A stretch of 64,000 nucleotides of DNA from Alphaproteobacteria bacterium. GTDB lineage: Bacteria; Pseudomonadota; Alphaproteobacteria; SMXP01. Of this stretch, positions 25,838 through 35,868 are shown in pieces. The position numbers and the translations under genes were made by a program. The notes below the pieces were generated by a model. The model did no database searches, was not told the DNA's origin, and saw only the letters and a program-made list of their open reading frames with translations. Where the stretch lies: NCBI GenBank assembly GCA_028285305.1, contig JANQPV010000036.1, forward strand, positions 124,001 to 188,000. Reading direction: 5' to 3'. Within the stretch, counting starts at the first letter, position 1. Each line of letters starts with the position of its first letter.

Positions 25838-27220
25838 CTAACCAACCGGCTTGGCTTGAAGAACAGGCTTGGCAAGAATGAGTCCCGGCAGGAGCGCAGC
25901 CACTGTAAACAGGGCGCCCACCAAAAAGATCATCGGCATACCAACCACGTCATCAGGAAACGCGAGAAGCACACCAAACAAACTCAGACCAAAGGACGAG
26001 CCCACCTGACCGATGAGACGCGAGACGCCGGAGGCCGCGCCGAACATACGAGAAGAAACACTCAGGCTGATCAAGGCCGTGAGCGCCGGAAGCGCGAACC
26101 CATGCCCCACCCCCTGCAAAAGAAGCCCAACCGACACGATTGCGAGATTGGCCTGCAAGATGCCGACACCCACCAGAAGGAGACCGGCGGTTTGGAGTGA
26201 GGTCCCCAATTGCACGCAAAACTTTTCACCCCATCTGGCGGAAATTCGTCCCGCAAACGGCGACGCGAAGGTAAGGCTTGCCGTGCGCAAAAGCATCAGA
26301 AGAGACGCAGCCGAAATCGAATAGTTGAAGTAACCAACGAGCACGAGCGGGGTCGCAATAAGTGCGCCCGTATAAGCAAGCTGCAAGAGAAAATTGGCTG
26401 CGACAGAGGCATTGAAATTGCGAAGGCCAAAAAGATCGGGCGGCACGATCGGCTCCGCTACACGCCGCTCGTGCCGGAAAAAGATCACCAAACCAGCAAC
26501 GCCCATAACCAGAAAAAGCATCCGCACTCCATGCGTCACTCCCGGTTCCGGAAGCGTACCCACCACGAATAACAGGCAGGACAAACTGATCAGCAAGATG
26601 ATGTTACCCATGTGGTCGAACGCGGCCGGCAGCTGCTTCGTTTCAGGGACGAAACGCACGGCAAGCAGGAGCGCAATCACACCGGCCCCGGCTTGTACAA
26701 AAAAGACGGACCGCCACCCTAAGAGATCAACAAGCGGACCGCCCAGAATCAGTCCGAGTGCTGCCGACCCCGGTCCGCTCATCGACCACCAGCTAATGGC
26801 CTGTGTCCGGTGTTCAGGCGGATAGGCGTGAAAAAGAATAGCCATGGCGGAGGGGCCAGAAGCGCCCGCCAGCACCATAGTCAGGACCCGAAACGCGATC
26901 AGCGACCAAATATCCCAAGCAAGAAAACACAGACCAGCAAAGACGGTGGACCCCAATAGGCCACCCAGAAACACGCGCCGGTGGCCATACATATCCCCAA
27001 GCTTGCCGAACAGCGGAAGCGTCGCCGCGGAAATCAGCATGGGCGCTGATACCGTCCACGCGACAAGCGCTTCGCTCACGCCGAAGTCGGCCGCGATCGG
27101 CTGCAAAGCCACGGTCAAGATCGTGAACGGAAAGCCCGTTGCCATCATACCTAATATGACAGCGTAAAGAGTCTTCCGCGATGTTGCGGGATCAAAGTCC
27201 ACCGAAGACAGGGAGGTCAT
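25838..27220 (-). CDS. MFS transporter, DHA2-like multidrug type
   Basis: A 460-residue major-facilitator protein with about 14 hydrophobic segments. The MFS loop motif is present as GKLGDMYGHRRVFLGG, and the motif C region as SMSGPGSAALGLILGGPLVDLLGWRSVFFV, which is typical of proton-coupled drug exporters of the DHA2 family. The start is at 27220. It stands alone, divergent from the MBL-fold hydrolase gene. The substrate is not predictable. Confidence 0.85.
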   Translation of the reverse strand: MTSLSSVDFDPATSRKTLYAVILGMMATGFPFTILTVALQPIAADFGVSEALVAWTVSAPMLISAATLPLFGKLGDMYGHRRVFLGGLLGSTVFAGLCFLAWDIWSLIAFRVLTMVLAGASGPSAMAILFHAYPPEHRTQAISWWSMSGPGSAALGLILGGPLVDLLGWRSVFFVQAGAGVIALLLAVRFVPETKQLPAAFDHMGNIILLISLSCLLFVVGTLPEPGVTHGVRMLFLVMGVAGLVIFFRHERRVAEPIVPPDLFGLRNFNASVAANFLLQLAYTGALIATPLVLVGYFNYSISAASLLMLLRTASLTFASPFAGRISARWGEKFCVQLGTSLQTAGLLLVGVGILQANLAIVSVGLLLQGVGHGFALPALTALISLSVSSRMFGAASGVSRLIGQVGSSFGLSLFGVLLAFPDDVVGMPMIFLVGALFTVAALLPGLILAKPVLQAKPVG

Positions 27221-27372
27221 GGCACCGCCATACCATTATTCGGACTATGGCACGCATCGAAAAAGCGAATGTGAGCCGTGCGTGAAACGCGCTGCACGTC
27301 CCAAACATGTCTTGGTGTTGGAGAACATCCATCTTAGAAGAACGTACAACAATACCTTCAAGGAGACGCTGA

Positions 27373-28284
27373 ATGCAGTGGAGAATCGGCTCGGTCCGAA
27401 TAACAAGCATCATTGAGCAGGAACTGGGCGGACTGAACGATTTGATCCGGGGCGCGCTGCCGGACGCCGTGAAGGAGATTGGTTGGCTCCGCCCCCTCTT
27501 TGCCGATGAGGACGGCCATTTGAGCGGCTTGATCCAATCGTTCGTTATTGAAACCCCGAAACACTTGGTTGTCGTGGACACCTGCGTCGGCAATGACAAG
27601 GAGCGGCCCATCGTCGAAGCTTGGCACAAAGCCCAAACCGAATTTCTATCTCGCTTGCGCCAAGCCGGCTTCAAAGAAGACGGCGTCGACTTTGTTCTGT
27701 GCACCCACATGCATCTCGATCATGTCGGCTGGAACACCTACTGGGACGGAACCGCTTGGAAACCCACCTTTCCAAATGCGCGGTATCTGTTCGCAGACAC
27801 CGAAATAGATCATTGGACCACAGAGAACGCTAAGGACTTCCCAGACCCCAGCACGGCCTCATCACGGCGTGAAGAGGCGGACTTGGCTTTTTCGCTGGCT
27901 CAGGTCCAAACCCACCGCGATTCCGTCCAGCCCATATTCGACGCCGGGCTTGCCGACATCGTACCGACGGATCACGTCTTGTGTTCTGAAGTAAAGCTCC
28001 TTCCGACGCCAGGTCACACACCCGGTCATGTCAGCATACACATTAGTTCTGATGGTGAAGAAGCCATCATATCTGGGGATTGCGTCCACCATCCCTGTCA
28101 GATCGCCCATCCCGAGTGGAAAACATCCGTAGACGTGGATCCGGACTTGGGGATTGAGACCCGAAAGAAGCTGTTCTCCCGATTGGAAGAACAGCAAAGC
28201 CTCTTGATTGGCAGCCATTTTAACGAGCCAACCGCAGGGAAAGTGGAAAAAAAAGGAGACGGTTACATCCTGATTGTTGATTGA
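27373..28284 (+). CDS. MBL-fold metallo-hydrolase
   Basis: A 303-residue metallo-beta-lactamase-fold hydrolase. The metal-binding HxHxDH motif is CTHMHLDHVGWN (His112, His114, Asp116, His117); later ligands are in TPGHTPGHVS and SGDCVHHP. Lactonases, organophosphate hydrolases and arylsulfatase-like enzymes share this pattern. It precedes a P450 gene by about 115 bases on the same strand, so they may form one unit acting on the same compound. Confidence 0.85.
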   Translation: MQWRIGSVRITSIIEQELGGLNDLIRGALPDAVKEIGWLRPLFADEDGHLSGLIQSFVIETPKHLVVVDTCVGNDKERPIVEAWHKAQTEFLSRLRQAGFKEDGVDFVLCTHMHLDHVGWNTYWDGTAWKPTFPNARYLFADTEIDHWTTENAKDFPDPSTASSRREEADLAFSLAQVQTHRDSVQPIFDAGLADIVPTDHVLCSEVKLLPTPGHTPGHVSIHISSDGEEAIISGDCVHHPCQIAHPEWKTSVDVDPDLGIETRKKLFSRLEEQQSLLIGSHFNEPTAGKVEKKGDGYILIVD

Positions 28285-28398
28285 TCAGCCCCGTTTTTTG
28301 CCAACGGTTGGCCGTTTTCCGAAGCAGTTGACGACGATCGCACCGAAGAGTTTAGTACCCACCAGACGATCGAGAGAGCTGATCAGAGGAAACGCCAA

Positions 28399-29673
28399 AT
28401 GGAGACCACTGCCGGTTGCCCCTTTCACAAGGCAGAAGACATCGACTTCATGGACCCCGTCGTTCAGGAGAATTGGTTCGACGCTTACGATATCATTCGG
28501 GAGGAGTCGCCCGCTTATTTCATGCCCCAGATCGGCATGTACGTGATCACCCGTTACGATGACATTGAGCGCATATTACGCGACTCAGAGACTTTCACCC
28601 ACGGTCCCGTGGAAGAGGATGTGGAACCTTTGCTCAGATACGAGGAAGCCCGCTCCATCTACCAGGAAAAGGGCTGGCCCCGCATTGCGCCTCTTGGTTT
28701 CGATCTCCCTCATCACCCCCATTATCAGGCTTTGGTGGCCGATCCCCTGTCCGCCGCCGGTATTCGCAAAAGAGAAGACTTCGTCAGACAAACCGTCAAT
28801 GAACTGATCGACGGTTGGATCGACAAAGGCGAGATCGAATTCCTGAAAGAGTTTGCAGAACCCCTGCCCATGCTCGTCATTGCCAAGATATTGGGATTTC
28901 CCCCCATGGATGTGCCGCAGCTAAAAGAGTGGTCGGAAGCTTGGGTGCTCCCCTTCTCGCGGGGCCTCACCTTGGAACAAGAGGTCTGGGCGGTGACGAA
29001 ACATGTGGAACTGCAGCATTATATTCACGACGCCATAAAAGAACGCCGGGAGCGTCCCCGGGACGATGTCATCTCCCTCCTGATCAAATCGGAATACGAA
29101 GATATCGATATTGGAAAAAAGCGTCCGCTGACGGATGCCGAGATCATCGGCATGATTGATCATATGTTGATCGGCGGCAACGAAACCACGGCCTTCGCTC
29201 TGTCCAACGGCCTGTGGCTTCTTTTCCGAAATCCAGACGTCTATGCAGAAATCGAGGCGGACCACTCCAAAATCAAAGCCTTTGTCGAGGAAGTTCTAAG
29301 GATTGAATCCCCAACACAAGGGCTTATTCGACATGTCCAACGCGATGTGGAAATCGGCGGTGTTCCAATCGCGAAAGGGGCCGTACTGAGCATTCGCTAT
29401 GGCGCCGGCAACCGGGACCCCCGGCGCTATCCCAATCCCGAAAAGCCCGATCTGACACGAAAAGGGATCGGGCGCCACTTGGCTCTCGGCATGGGCGAGC
29501 ATGTTTGTCCCGGTGCGACCCTCACACGGATGGAACAGATTTGGGCGTGGGACATATTGCTTTCGCGGCTCCGCAACATACGGCCCGTCGAAGCGAAGAA
29601 CAGCTACGAGCACCTCCCCGGCATGTGGGTGCGGGCGCTCAAGTCGATCCACATGGCTTTCGACAAAGCCTGA
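28399..29673 (+). CDS. Cytochrome P450
   Basis: A 424-residue soluble bacterial P450. The I-helix motif IGGNETT lies at about 258-264, the ExxR pair is Glu298-Arg301 in EEVLRIESP, and the heme ligand is Cys370 in LGMGEHVCPGA. Such class I enzymes hydroxylate small hydrophobic substrates and need ferredoxin and a reductase, which are not encoded nearby. It resembles the other two P450s of the window (39587 and 60092) in its EIEFLKEFAEPLP-like region, so they may be related subfamilies. Confidence 0.93.
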   Translation: METTAGCPFHKAEDIDFMDPVVQENWFDAYDIIREESPAYFMPQIGMYVITRYDDIERILRDSETFTHGPVEEDVEPLLRYEEARSIYQEKGWPRIAPLGFDLPHHPHYQALVADPLSAAGIRKREDFVRQTVNELIDGWIDKGEIEFLKEFAEPLPMLVIAKILGFPPMDVPQLKEWSEAWVLPFSRGLTLEQEVWAVTKHVELQHYIHDAIKERRERPRDDVISLLIKSEYEDIDIGKKRPLTDAEIIGMIDHMLIGGNETTAFALSNGLWLLFRNPDVYAEIEADHSKIKAFVEEVLRIESPTQGLIRHVQRDVEIGGVPIAKGAVLSIRYGAGNRDPRRYPNPEKPDLTRKGIGRHLALGMGEHVCPGATLTRMEQIWAWDILLSRLRNIRPVEAKNSYEHLPGMWVRALKSIHMAFDKA

Positions 29674-29679
29674 GAGGCG

Positions 29680-30069
29680 CTATTGAGGCGTTTCGCCCGC
29701 GATCGCAGCACCGCTTGCGCTTCCTGCGCTCGTTCCAGTGTCTGAAGGCTGGTTGGCACACTGTGTATTTTGCGCCACATCAAAAAGTTCACTGGCCGCC
29801 ATGGCGGTGTCTTCACCAAGCGTGGCCTTGAGAGCCGCAGCCTCATCGTCCCGCGTCCAAATCTCCAGCGCAACGAAGGCGGCCGCGTCCTCACCATGGG
29901 CCGCCACAACCGTATCAGTAATGCAGCGGCAGGGTTCTCCGTCAATCCCCAGGGCGGCACAGGCCGGCTCCATCAGTTCCCAAACTTGTGGAGCGGTATA
30001 CGTGTTTGCGCCCCACGCCGGGCTCCCAAAGGCCAAACAAATCGCCCCAACCGAGAACAACACAGTCAT
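29680..30069 (-). CDS. Small secreted protein of unknown function
   Basis: A ~129-residue protein with a signal peptide (MTVLFSVGAICLAFGSPAWG, cleavage near the Ala-Asn that follows). The mature part is Ala/Asp/Glu-rich and has five cysteines, including CRC, and a Gly/Ser/Ala-rich tail. The frame is open upstream but lacks a better start than ATG 30069. I do not recognise a family. It converges on the P450 gene and is divergent from the GNAT gene. Confidence 0.55.
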   Translation of the reverse strand: MTVLFSVGAICLAFGSPAWGANTYTAPQVWELMEPACAALGIDGEPCRCITDTVVAAHGEDAAAFVALEIWTRDDEAAALKATLGEDTAMAASELFDVAQNTQCANQPSDTGTSAGSASGAAIAGETPQ

Positions 30070-30177
30070 GATTCTCTTGTGCAACGTCCCATCCCCCGCA
30101 TTTGAATTGTTTTGATGACACACCCTATCACGGTTACGATTGAGCGCCCATGAACCGGTTAAGCTGATTTGTTCACT

Positions 30178-30678
30178 ATGTTCATTCAAGAAGACGACTT
30201 GTCTGATGACAGGGTTATTGCCCTCGTAACCGGCCATCTCAGCCAAATGAAAGAGGTCACACCGGAAGAAAGCGTTCACGCGCTCGGGCCGGGGGCGCTG
30301 CGCGCGGATGACATCACAGTTTGGACAGCCTGGAGCGACCCGGGTAAGAAAGAGCTCATGGGCTGCGGTGCGCTAAAGGAAATAGATCGCGAGCACGGCG
30401 AAATCAAAGCGATGCGGACGGGAGAGTCTCACCTGCGCCGCGGGATTGCAACCGCACTCCTGCGCCACATGATCAAAGAAGCCCATCGTCGATCATATGC
30501 GCGCCTTAGTCTGGAAACGGGGTCAACAAGCCACTTTGCGCCCGCGAGAGCTCTTTATGCCCGATTTGGCTTCAACGAGTGCGGGCCGTTTGAAGGCTAC
30601 ACGGAAGATCCGCACAGCACATTTATGACGTTAACTCGGCTGGACCAAGACTCAACAGAGGACCAGAAAAAATTATGA
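30178..30678 (+). CDS. GNAT-family N-acetyltransferase
   Basis: A 166-residue acetyltransferase. The acetyl-CoA-binding motif A is at HLRRGIATALLRHMIKEAHRR and the family strand/helix pattern continues with YARLSLETGS and ARALYARFGFNECGPF. ATG 30178 is preferred; a TTG lies three codons upstream. Its stop overlaps the following hydrolase start as ATGA, so the two are co-translated. The acetyl acceptor is unknown. Confidence 0.85.
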   Translation: MFIQEDDLSDDRVIALVTGHLSQMKEVTPEESVHALGPGALRADDITVWTAWSDPGKKELMGCGALKEIDREHGEIKAMRTGESHLRRGIATALLRHMIKEAHRRSYARLSLETGSTSHFAPARALYARFGFNECGPFEGYTEDPHSTFMTLTRLDQDSTEDQKKL

Positions 30679-31424
30679 CGACACCAAAGATCTTTGTGCA
30701 CGGAGTACCGGACACGCCCGCGATCTGGCGCCCCCTGCTCGATGCCTTGGACACAGTCGCTGACCCAGCGTTTTCTTTGTCGTTGCCTGGCTTCGAAACG
30801 CCGCCGCCGAAGGGCTTCAAAGGAACCAAAGACGCTTATGCGAACTGGCTTTTCGAGATTGTGGAAGATCTTTACGAGAACAATGGGCCGGTAGATCTGG
30901 TGGGACACGATTGGGGAGCGCTTCTTGTCCTACGTGTGGCGTCTCTCAAGCCACAAATGATTAAATCCTGGGTCATCTCTAACGCGGTGATCGATGCCGC
31001 GTATCAAGGCCACCGGGTCGCCCGCATTTGGAACACGCCCATCTTAGGCGAAGTCTTCATGTCGCTCGTGTCTGACAAACAAATCCACAAAGGCTTCATC
31101 GATGCCGGCGTCCCATCCGACATCGCAGAACACGAAGCGGCGGCATGGCGAAACAAGCACATGCGTCAATGCATTTTGCAGCTCTATCGCTCAGCGAACG
31201 GGCTCAGGTTCAAAGGGCCATGGCTCGAGGATCTTGCAAACCTTCCCCGAAACGGCTGCATCATCTGGGGGCAGAATGATCCTTATGTCGATCTCAGCGT
31301 TGCCGAGCGGTTCTCCAAGACCTATTCGATCCCCCTCCATGTGGTCAATGGTACCGAGCATTGGGTAATTGCAGAAAGGCCAGGGGAAGTTGCGGGAATC
31401 CTCACCCGATTTTGGAGAACGTAA
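30675..31424 (+). CDS. Alpha/beta-hydrolase (haloalkane dehalogenase/epoxide hydrolase-like)
   Basis: A 249-residue alpha/beta-hydrolase. The nucleophile elbow is GHDWG with Asp79, as in haloalkane dehalogenases, epoxide hydrolases and fluoroacetate dehalogenases, rather than the serine of esterases. The oxyanion region FVHGVPDTPAIW near residues 7-18 and the late acid/His (WGQNDPYV and EHWV) complete the triad. It is coupled to the GNAT gene and followed by an acyl-CoA ligase. Confidence 0.83.
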   Translation: MTTPKIFVHGVPDTPAIWRPLLDALDTVADPAFSLSLPGFETPPPKGFKGTKDAYANWLFEIVEDLYENNGPVDLVGHDWGALLVLRVASLKPQMIKSWVISNAVIDAAYQGHRVARIWNTPILGEVFMSLVSDKQIHKGFIDAGVPSDIAEHEAAAWRNKHMRQCILQLYRSANGLRFKGPWLEDLANLPRNGCIIWGQNDPYVDLSVAERFSKTYSIPLHVVNGTEHWVIAERPGEVAGILTRFWRT

Positions 31425-31517
31425 AACCCTCCCACGTCCAAAAGTGCCTGGAAACTCTTACGCCAAATTGCTAGGCAATCAGACAAAGACAAAACCATCC
31501 TCAAGGGGGGGAGAGCC

Positions 31518-33221
31518 ATGTACAGCGAACTCAGAGCCGTTTGGGACGAAATGATTGCAGAAGGAGAACTTTTCTCCATTACCGAAGTCGATGTTCGCGG
31601 CTCGAAGCTTAAAACCTACGCCATGGCGCCCCCAAACATGAGAGACGTTTGGCTGGCCTCTGCCGCCTTTGCTGAGCGAGACTATCTCGTTTATCAGGAC
31701 GAGCGCTGGACGTATGCCGAGGCCCAAAAACAAGTCGCCTCCATTGCAAACTGGCTCATTAGGAATGGCGTCAAGCCAGGCGATCGGGTCGCCATCGCCA
31801 TGCGGAACTATCCAGAATGGATGCTCTCTTATTGGGCCATCCTTGCGACGGGTGCAGCGGTCGTCGGCATGAACGCATGGTGGGTCACCCACGAGATGCT
31901 TTACGGAATTGAGGACGCAACCCCCAAGGTCATCATCGGTGATCAGGAACGGCTCGAAAGGATCGCCGACCAGACCGACAAGCTGGACGGCGCTGTTCTT
32001 GTCGGTGTACGCCTCACGGATCCCTTGCCGTGTGATGTTGTACCGTGGTCGGACGTCGTTTCCGAAGGCGGCGACTTGCCGATGGTCGAAATCGACCCAG
32101 ACGATGATGCCTGTATTTTCTACACGTCCGGCACAACAGGCCGCCCCAAAGGCGCCCAGCTCACCCATCGGGGCTGTGTTGCAAACGTCATGAACCTAGC
32201 ATTCGCCGCAACCGCTCAAGCACGCGCGATTGCACGTGTCGAGGGCACGGAAGAGGAGCTCCTCGCTCAAGAGCCCGTTGTTCCGGCCGCTTTGGTGACG
32301 ACACCCTTGTTCCACGTCACCGCAAATAATTGTGTTGCCCACGGCGCCACGTTGGCCGGCGGCAAGCTCGTGCACATGTACCGCTGGGATCCGGGCGAAG
32401 CCTTAAAGCTGATCGAACAAGAAAAGATCACTGGACTGACCGGTGTGCCGGTGATGGCCCGGGAAGTCATCAACCATCCCGACTTCGAGAAGACCGACAC
32501 ATCAAGCCTTCTGACGTTGGGCGGGGGCGGCGCTCAATTGCCGCCTGACCTGGTGGGCAAGATCGACAACGCGGTGGAAACGGCCAAACCCAACACCGGA
32601 TACGGCATGACGGAAACCTGCGGCATCATCACAGCCATCGCAGCAGAGTTCTTCGTTGACCGGCCGGACAGCGCCGGTCCGCCGATGCCAACATTTGACG
32701 TCAAGTGCGTGGACGGCGATGGCGTCGAAGTCCCGCGCGGACAAACCGGAGAGTTGTGGGTCAAGGGCGCCCCTGTCATCAAGGGGTATTTGAACCGTCC
32801 CGACGCAACGGCCGAAACAATTACCGACGGCTGGCTGCATACGGGTGATGTTGCCCGCATCGACGAGGACGGCTTTATCTACATCGTCGACCGCGTAAAG
32901 GATATGGTCCTGCGGGGCGGCGAGAACATCTATTGCGCCGAAGTCGAAAACGCCATTTTCGAGCATGACGCCGTCGCCGAAGTCTCCGTCTTCGGATTAC
33001 CGGATGACCGTCTGGGCGAAGAAGTCGGCGCAGCCGTAGTCCTTCGCGACGGTTTGTCGATCACGGCTGAAGAATTGCGCGCCCATTGTTCGGACATCAT
33101 CGCAAAACACAAAATCCCCCGCTATATTTGGTTCAGGGACAAACCCTTGCCGCGCAACGCCAGCGGTAAGTTTTTGCGGCGCGAGCTGAAGGAAACGCTT
33201 AAGGTAGACGAGGCCGCATAG
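31518..33221 (+). CDS. AMP-dependent acyl-CoA synthetase
   Basis: A 567-residue acyl-adenylate-forming enzyme that activates a carboxylic acid to its CoA thioester. The P-loop-like motif is FYTSGTTGRPKGAQLTH, followed by NTGYGMTETCG, GWLHTGDVARIDEDG and DRVKDMVLRGGENI, and the catalytic lysine lies in ASGKFLRREL near the C-terminus. The N-terminal 40 residues are longer than usual. It is about 95 bases after the hydrolase gene, with GGGGGGAG before its start. Likely substrate is a fatty or aromatic acid. Confidence 0.9.
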   Translation: MYSELRAVWDEMIAEGELFSITEVDVRGSKLKTYAMAPPNMRDVWLASAAFAERDYLVYQDERWTYAEAQKQVASIANWLIRNGVKPGDRVAIAMRNYPEWMLSYWAILATGAAVVGMNAWWVTHEMLYGIEDATPKVIIGDQERLERIADQTDKLDGAVLVGVRLTDPLPCDVVPWSDVVSEGGDLPMVEIDPDDDACIFYTSGTTGRPKGAQLTHRGCVANVMNLAFAATAQARAIARVEGTEEELLAQEPVVPAALVTTPLFHVTANNCVAHGATLAGGKLVHMYRWDPGEALKLIEQEKITGLTGVPVMAREVINHPDFEKTDTSSLLTLGGGGAQLPPDLVGKIDNAVETAKPNTGYGMTETCGIITAIAAEFFVDRPDSAGPPMPTFDVKCVDGDGVEVPRGQTGELWVKGAPVIKGYLNRPDATAETITDGWLHTGDVARIDEDGFIYIVDRVKDMVLRGGENIYCAEVENAIFEHDAVAEVSVFGLPDDRLGEEVGAAVVLRDGLSITAEELRAHCSDIIAKHKIPRYIWFRDKPLPRNASGKFLRRELKETLKVDEAA

Positions 33222-33249
33222 ACCGGACGCATCAGGAGACAGCGAACAC

Positions 33250-34671
33250 TTAGGATACAACTGGCCGGAATCCGATCATGGTCTCGCCGAAGAAGTTCGA
33301 GTGCCTTTTCATCTCTTCAATCGCCTTAAGATAATCATCCGTAGACAACTTAAGGCGTTCAGGTGGATTGTCCGGCACTTCCGTAGCGATTTGAACAGCC
33401 CGATAGGTCCATTCCTTCAGAAAGGCTTGTGTGGCGCCGTCGGCTTCTTCGGCGAGTTTGGAAAAGTCGACGCTCTCGCAGTCATAAAACTTCGCATACT
33501 GCCTGAGATACTTCTGGCGCAGTTCGCTCGCGGGCGGACCAAAATAGATCAACTGGCTTATCCGCCCAGGACGATCTTTAATGGCTTGCTCCATCCGGTC
33601 GAGGGAGTTGGTGGTGACGATGATGGTGATTTCATCGTTTCGCTGCAATCCGTCCATATGATCTAGCAGGTCTCCCAACACCGAGCTCTGTAGCTGCATG
33701 TCACGCCCCGCATAGACCAGGTCCGCATCCTCCAGAAACACGCAACTGGGCTTCATCAACCGAGCAAGACTAAAAACTGCACTGACCTGCGTGAGCGCGG
33801 GTCCAGCCACATAGATCTTTGTTGTCTTGGGCAATCGGCTCGACAAGTAGCGGCATGCATAGGTCTTTCCCGTACCCGGCGGGCCGTAAAAAAGGATACC
33901 CCGCCGAATAGGCACCCCGACGGATTTAAGCACGTCACGGCGCGTATGCAGATCAATGACGTTCCGCTTGAGCAAATCGAGAATCGTCTGATTGACGATG
34001 AACTGCTCATCCGACAGGTCATCCGAAGGTTGAAACACAATCCTCAGCTTACTCATCATCTCGACATCGGCATACTCATCCTTTGTTCCCGGTTCAAAAG
34101 ACAAACGAATAACCTGATTACGATAGATACTGTTTTCCGCGCTGGCACTGACGATTTCTTCCAAGAAGTTTGCCGACAGAGCTGCATCCGCAGCAGCGCA
34201 TTCGAGAATCGCTGAATCCGTGTATGCATCCTTTCGCAAGCGGACGATAAGGATTGTGGACTGGCCGCTTTCGCGCGTTCTCGCCAGCCAAAAACGATCC
34301 GACGGAAAAAACTCTTCGCGATCCACACCGACAGCCCAGGGGAGATTGGTGCTCTTGTTGATCCGGCGATGGGTTTTGGGGTGCGGCACGAATGACAAAA
34401 TAGCGCCAAGATCTTCATAGTAAGAAGAATCAAGCGTCTCCACCTCGAACGCTTCCATCCGGCGTTCGATCTCATAGAAAAGATCGGGAAACCGATAGTC
34501 GGGCATTCGGCGCTGACTGGTGACCAGTTGCTTCATATTGGTCGGCACACAGAACTCTGCTATCCGCTCATGAATAAACGGTTGCGTTTCGAAGAGTTCA
34601 CCAAGGGTTTTTAGGTGCTGGCGCAATCGAGCCGAAAGTTTCAATCGAGGAGCATCAAATGTATAGGTCAT
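33250..34671 (-). CDS. AAA+ ATPase with a novel N-terminal domain
   Basis: A 473-residue protein. Residues 1-250 form a domain I do not recognise, without transmembrane segments. Residues ~250-470 are an AAA+ module of the classic type: Walker A is GPPGTGKT (263-270), Walker B is CVFLEDAD (310-317), sensor 1 is IIVTTNSLD and the arginine finger region is DRPGRISQLIYF. It resembles the ATPases of the Bcs1/CDC48-like group in the core only. I used ATG 34671; the frame is open to 34854 but the extension overlaps the neighbouring GST gene. Possible roles are protein unfolding or membrane-complex remodelling. Confidence 0.78.
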   Translation of the reverse strand: MTYTFDAPRLKLSARLRQHLKTLGELFETQPFIHERIAEFCVPTNMKQLVTSQRRMPDYRFPDLFYEIERRMEAFEVETLDSSYYEDLGAILSFVPHPKTHRRINKSTNLPWAVGVDREEFFPSDRFWLARTRESGQSTILIVRLRKDAYTDSAILECAAADAALSANFLEEIVSASAENSIYRNQVIRLSFEPGTKDEYADVEMMSKLRIVFQPSDDLSDEQFIVNQTILDLLKRNVIDLHTRRDVLKSVGVPIRRGILFYGPPGTGKTYACRYLSSRLPKTTKIYVAGPALTQVSAVFSLARLMKPSCVFLEDADLVYAGRDMQLQSSVLGDLLDHMDGLQRNDEITIIVTTNSLDRMEQAIKDRPGRISQLIYFGPPASELRQKYLRQYAKFYDCESVDFSKLAEEADGATQAFLKEWTYRAVQIATEVPDNPPERLKLSTDDYLKAIEEMKRHSNFFGETMIGFRPVVS

Positions 34672-34817
34672 GAAAAATGATAGCGTTTGACGTTGTACTA
34701 GACACGAGGACTGGAGTTGCACCCTAGAGCGCAATCGGCAAGCTGTTTTTAATTGTCCGAAAAGGAGCGATATGCTCCGGCCAATCACCCTCTCATACGA
34801 GGCTCGAACGTGGCTGG

Positions 34818-35804
34818 TTACTCTAGGTGTTCTCGTTCCGGCGGTGCCGACCAATCGATGTCCGGTCCAATGGCCACAATTCGAAACGGATTGATGACCT
34901 TATGGCTGTGGTAATAGTGCCGGCGCATATGGGCAAAGTTGCACGTCTCGGCAACGCCAGGCCATTGATATAGGTCGCGGGTGTAAGGCCACAAGTGCTG
35001 ATATTCGATAAGCTTCTTTCGATTACACTTAAAGTGACCGTGATAGACGAGATCGAACCGGAGAAGCGTGGGCAGCAAACGCCAGTCCGCCTCCGTTGGC
35101 AGGGCACCAACGAGAAACCTACGGCTCGCCAGGCGATCATCAAGCATGTCCAACGTGTCGAACAGCTCCTCGACAGCTTCTTCGTAGGCCTCTTGAGAGA
35201 ACGCAAATCCTGTGCGGTAGACGCCATTATTCACCGCATGATAAATGCGTTCATTCAACGCATCGATCTCCGGCCGCTTATCGTTCGGATAGAAATCGGC
35301 ATCATTTCCGGAAACGCCTACAAACGCCGTATTCAGCATTCGAATGATCTCCGAGGACTCGTTTGAGACGACAGTACCTGTGTCTTTGTCCCAGAGGACC
35401 GGAACTGTCACGCGGCCTGTGTACCGCGGATTAGCTTTTTGGTAGATTTCAAAGAGATAGTCAGATTCAAAAAGTTCGTCGCCTCCTTCTCCCTTGTCGT
35501 CTTTTTCGAACGTCCACCCATGTTCCCCCATAAACCAATTGACGACGGAATAGCCGATCGCACCATCTAGTTCCTTGAGCGCTCGATAGATCAGGGTACG
35601 GTGCGCCCACGGACAGGCATAGGATACATAAAGGTGATATCGGCCCGCCTCGGCCTTAAAACCCCCGTTCCCAGTGGGCCCGGCAGATCCATCCGCCGTA
35701 ACCCAATTTCGGAACACGGAGTCCGCGCGGACAAATTTTCCGCTGGCGCGCTTTTTGCCATCGAGAGCATCTTGTTCCCATTTACCGTCAATGAGTTGTC
35801 CCAT
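34818..35804 (-). CDS. Glutathionyl-hydroquinone reductase (Xi-class glutathione transferase)
   Basis: A 328-residue enzyme of the YqjG/Ecm4 type, which removes glutathione from glutathionyl-hydroquinones. The catalytic cysteine is Cys64 in YACPWAHRT. The N-terminal extension with RYHLYVSYACPW and the C-terminal NPFRIVAIGPDIDWSAP match the family, as does the length. The start ATG is at 35804. It lies downstream of a VOC/hydrolase group on the same strand but with a gap. It may handle quinones formed by the aromatic monooxygenases nearby. Confidence 0.9.
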   Translation of the reverse strand: MGQLIDGKWEQDALDGKKRASGKFVRADSVFRNWVTADGSAGPTGNGGFKAEAGRYHLYVSYACPWAHRTLIYRALKELDGAIGYSVVNWFMGEHGWTFEKDDKGEGGDELFESDYLFEIYQKANPRYTGRVTVPVLWDKDTGTVVSNESSEIIRMLNTAFVGVSGNDADFYPNDKRPEIDALNERIYHAVNNGVYRTGFAFSQEAYEEAVEELFDTLDMLDDRLASRRFLVGALPTEADWRLLPTLLRFDLVYHGHFKCNRKKLIEYQHLWPYTRDLYQWPGVAETCNFAHMRRHYYHSHKVINPFRIVAIGPDIDWSAPPEREHLE

Positions 35805-35868
35805 TGGGCAGAACCCTACCTCAATCCATTACGTTTTTATTTGTCCACGCCTCCATTGGACGCGCTCC

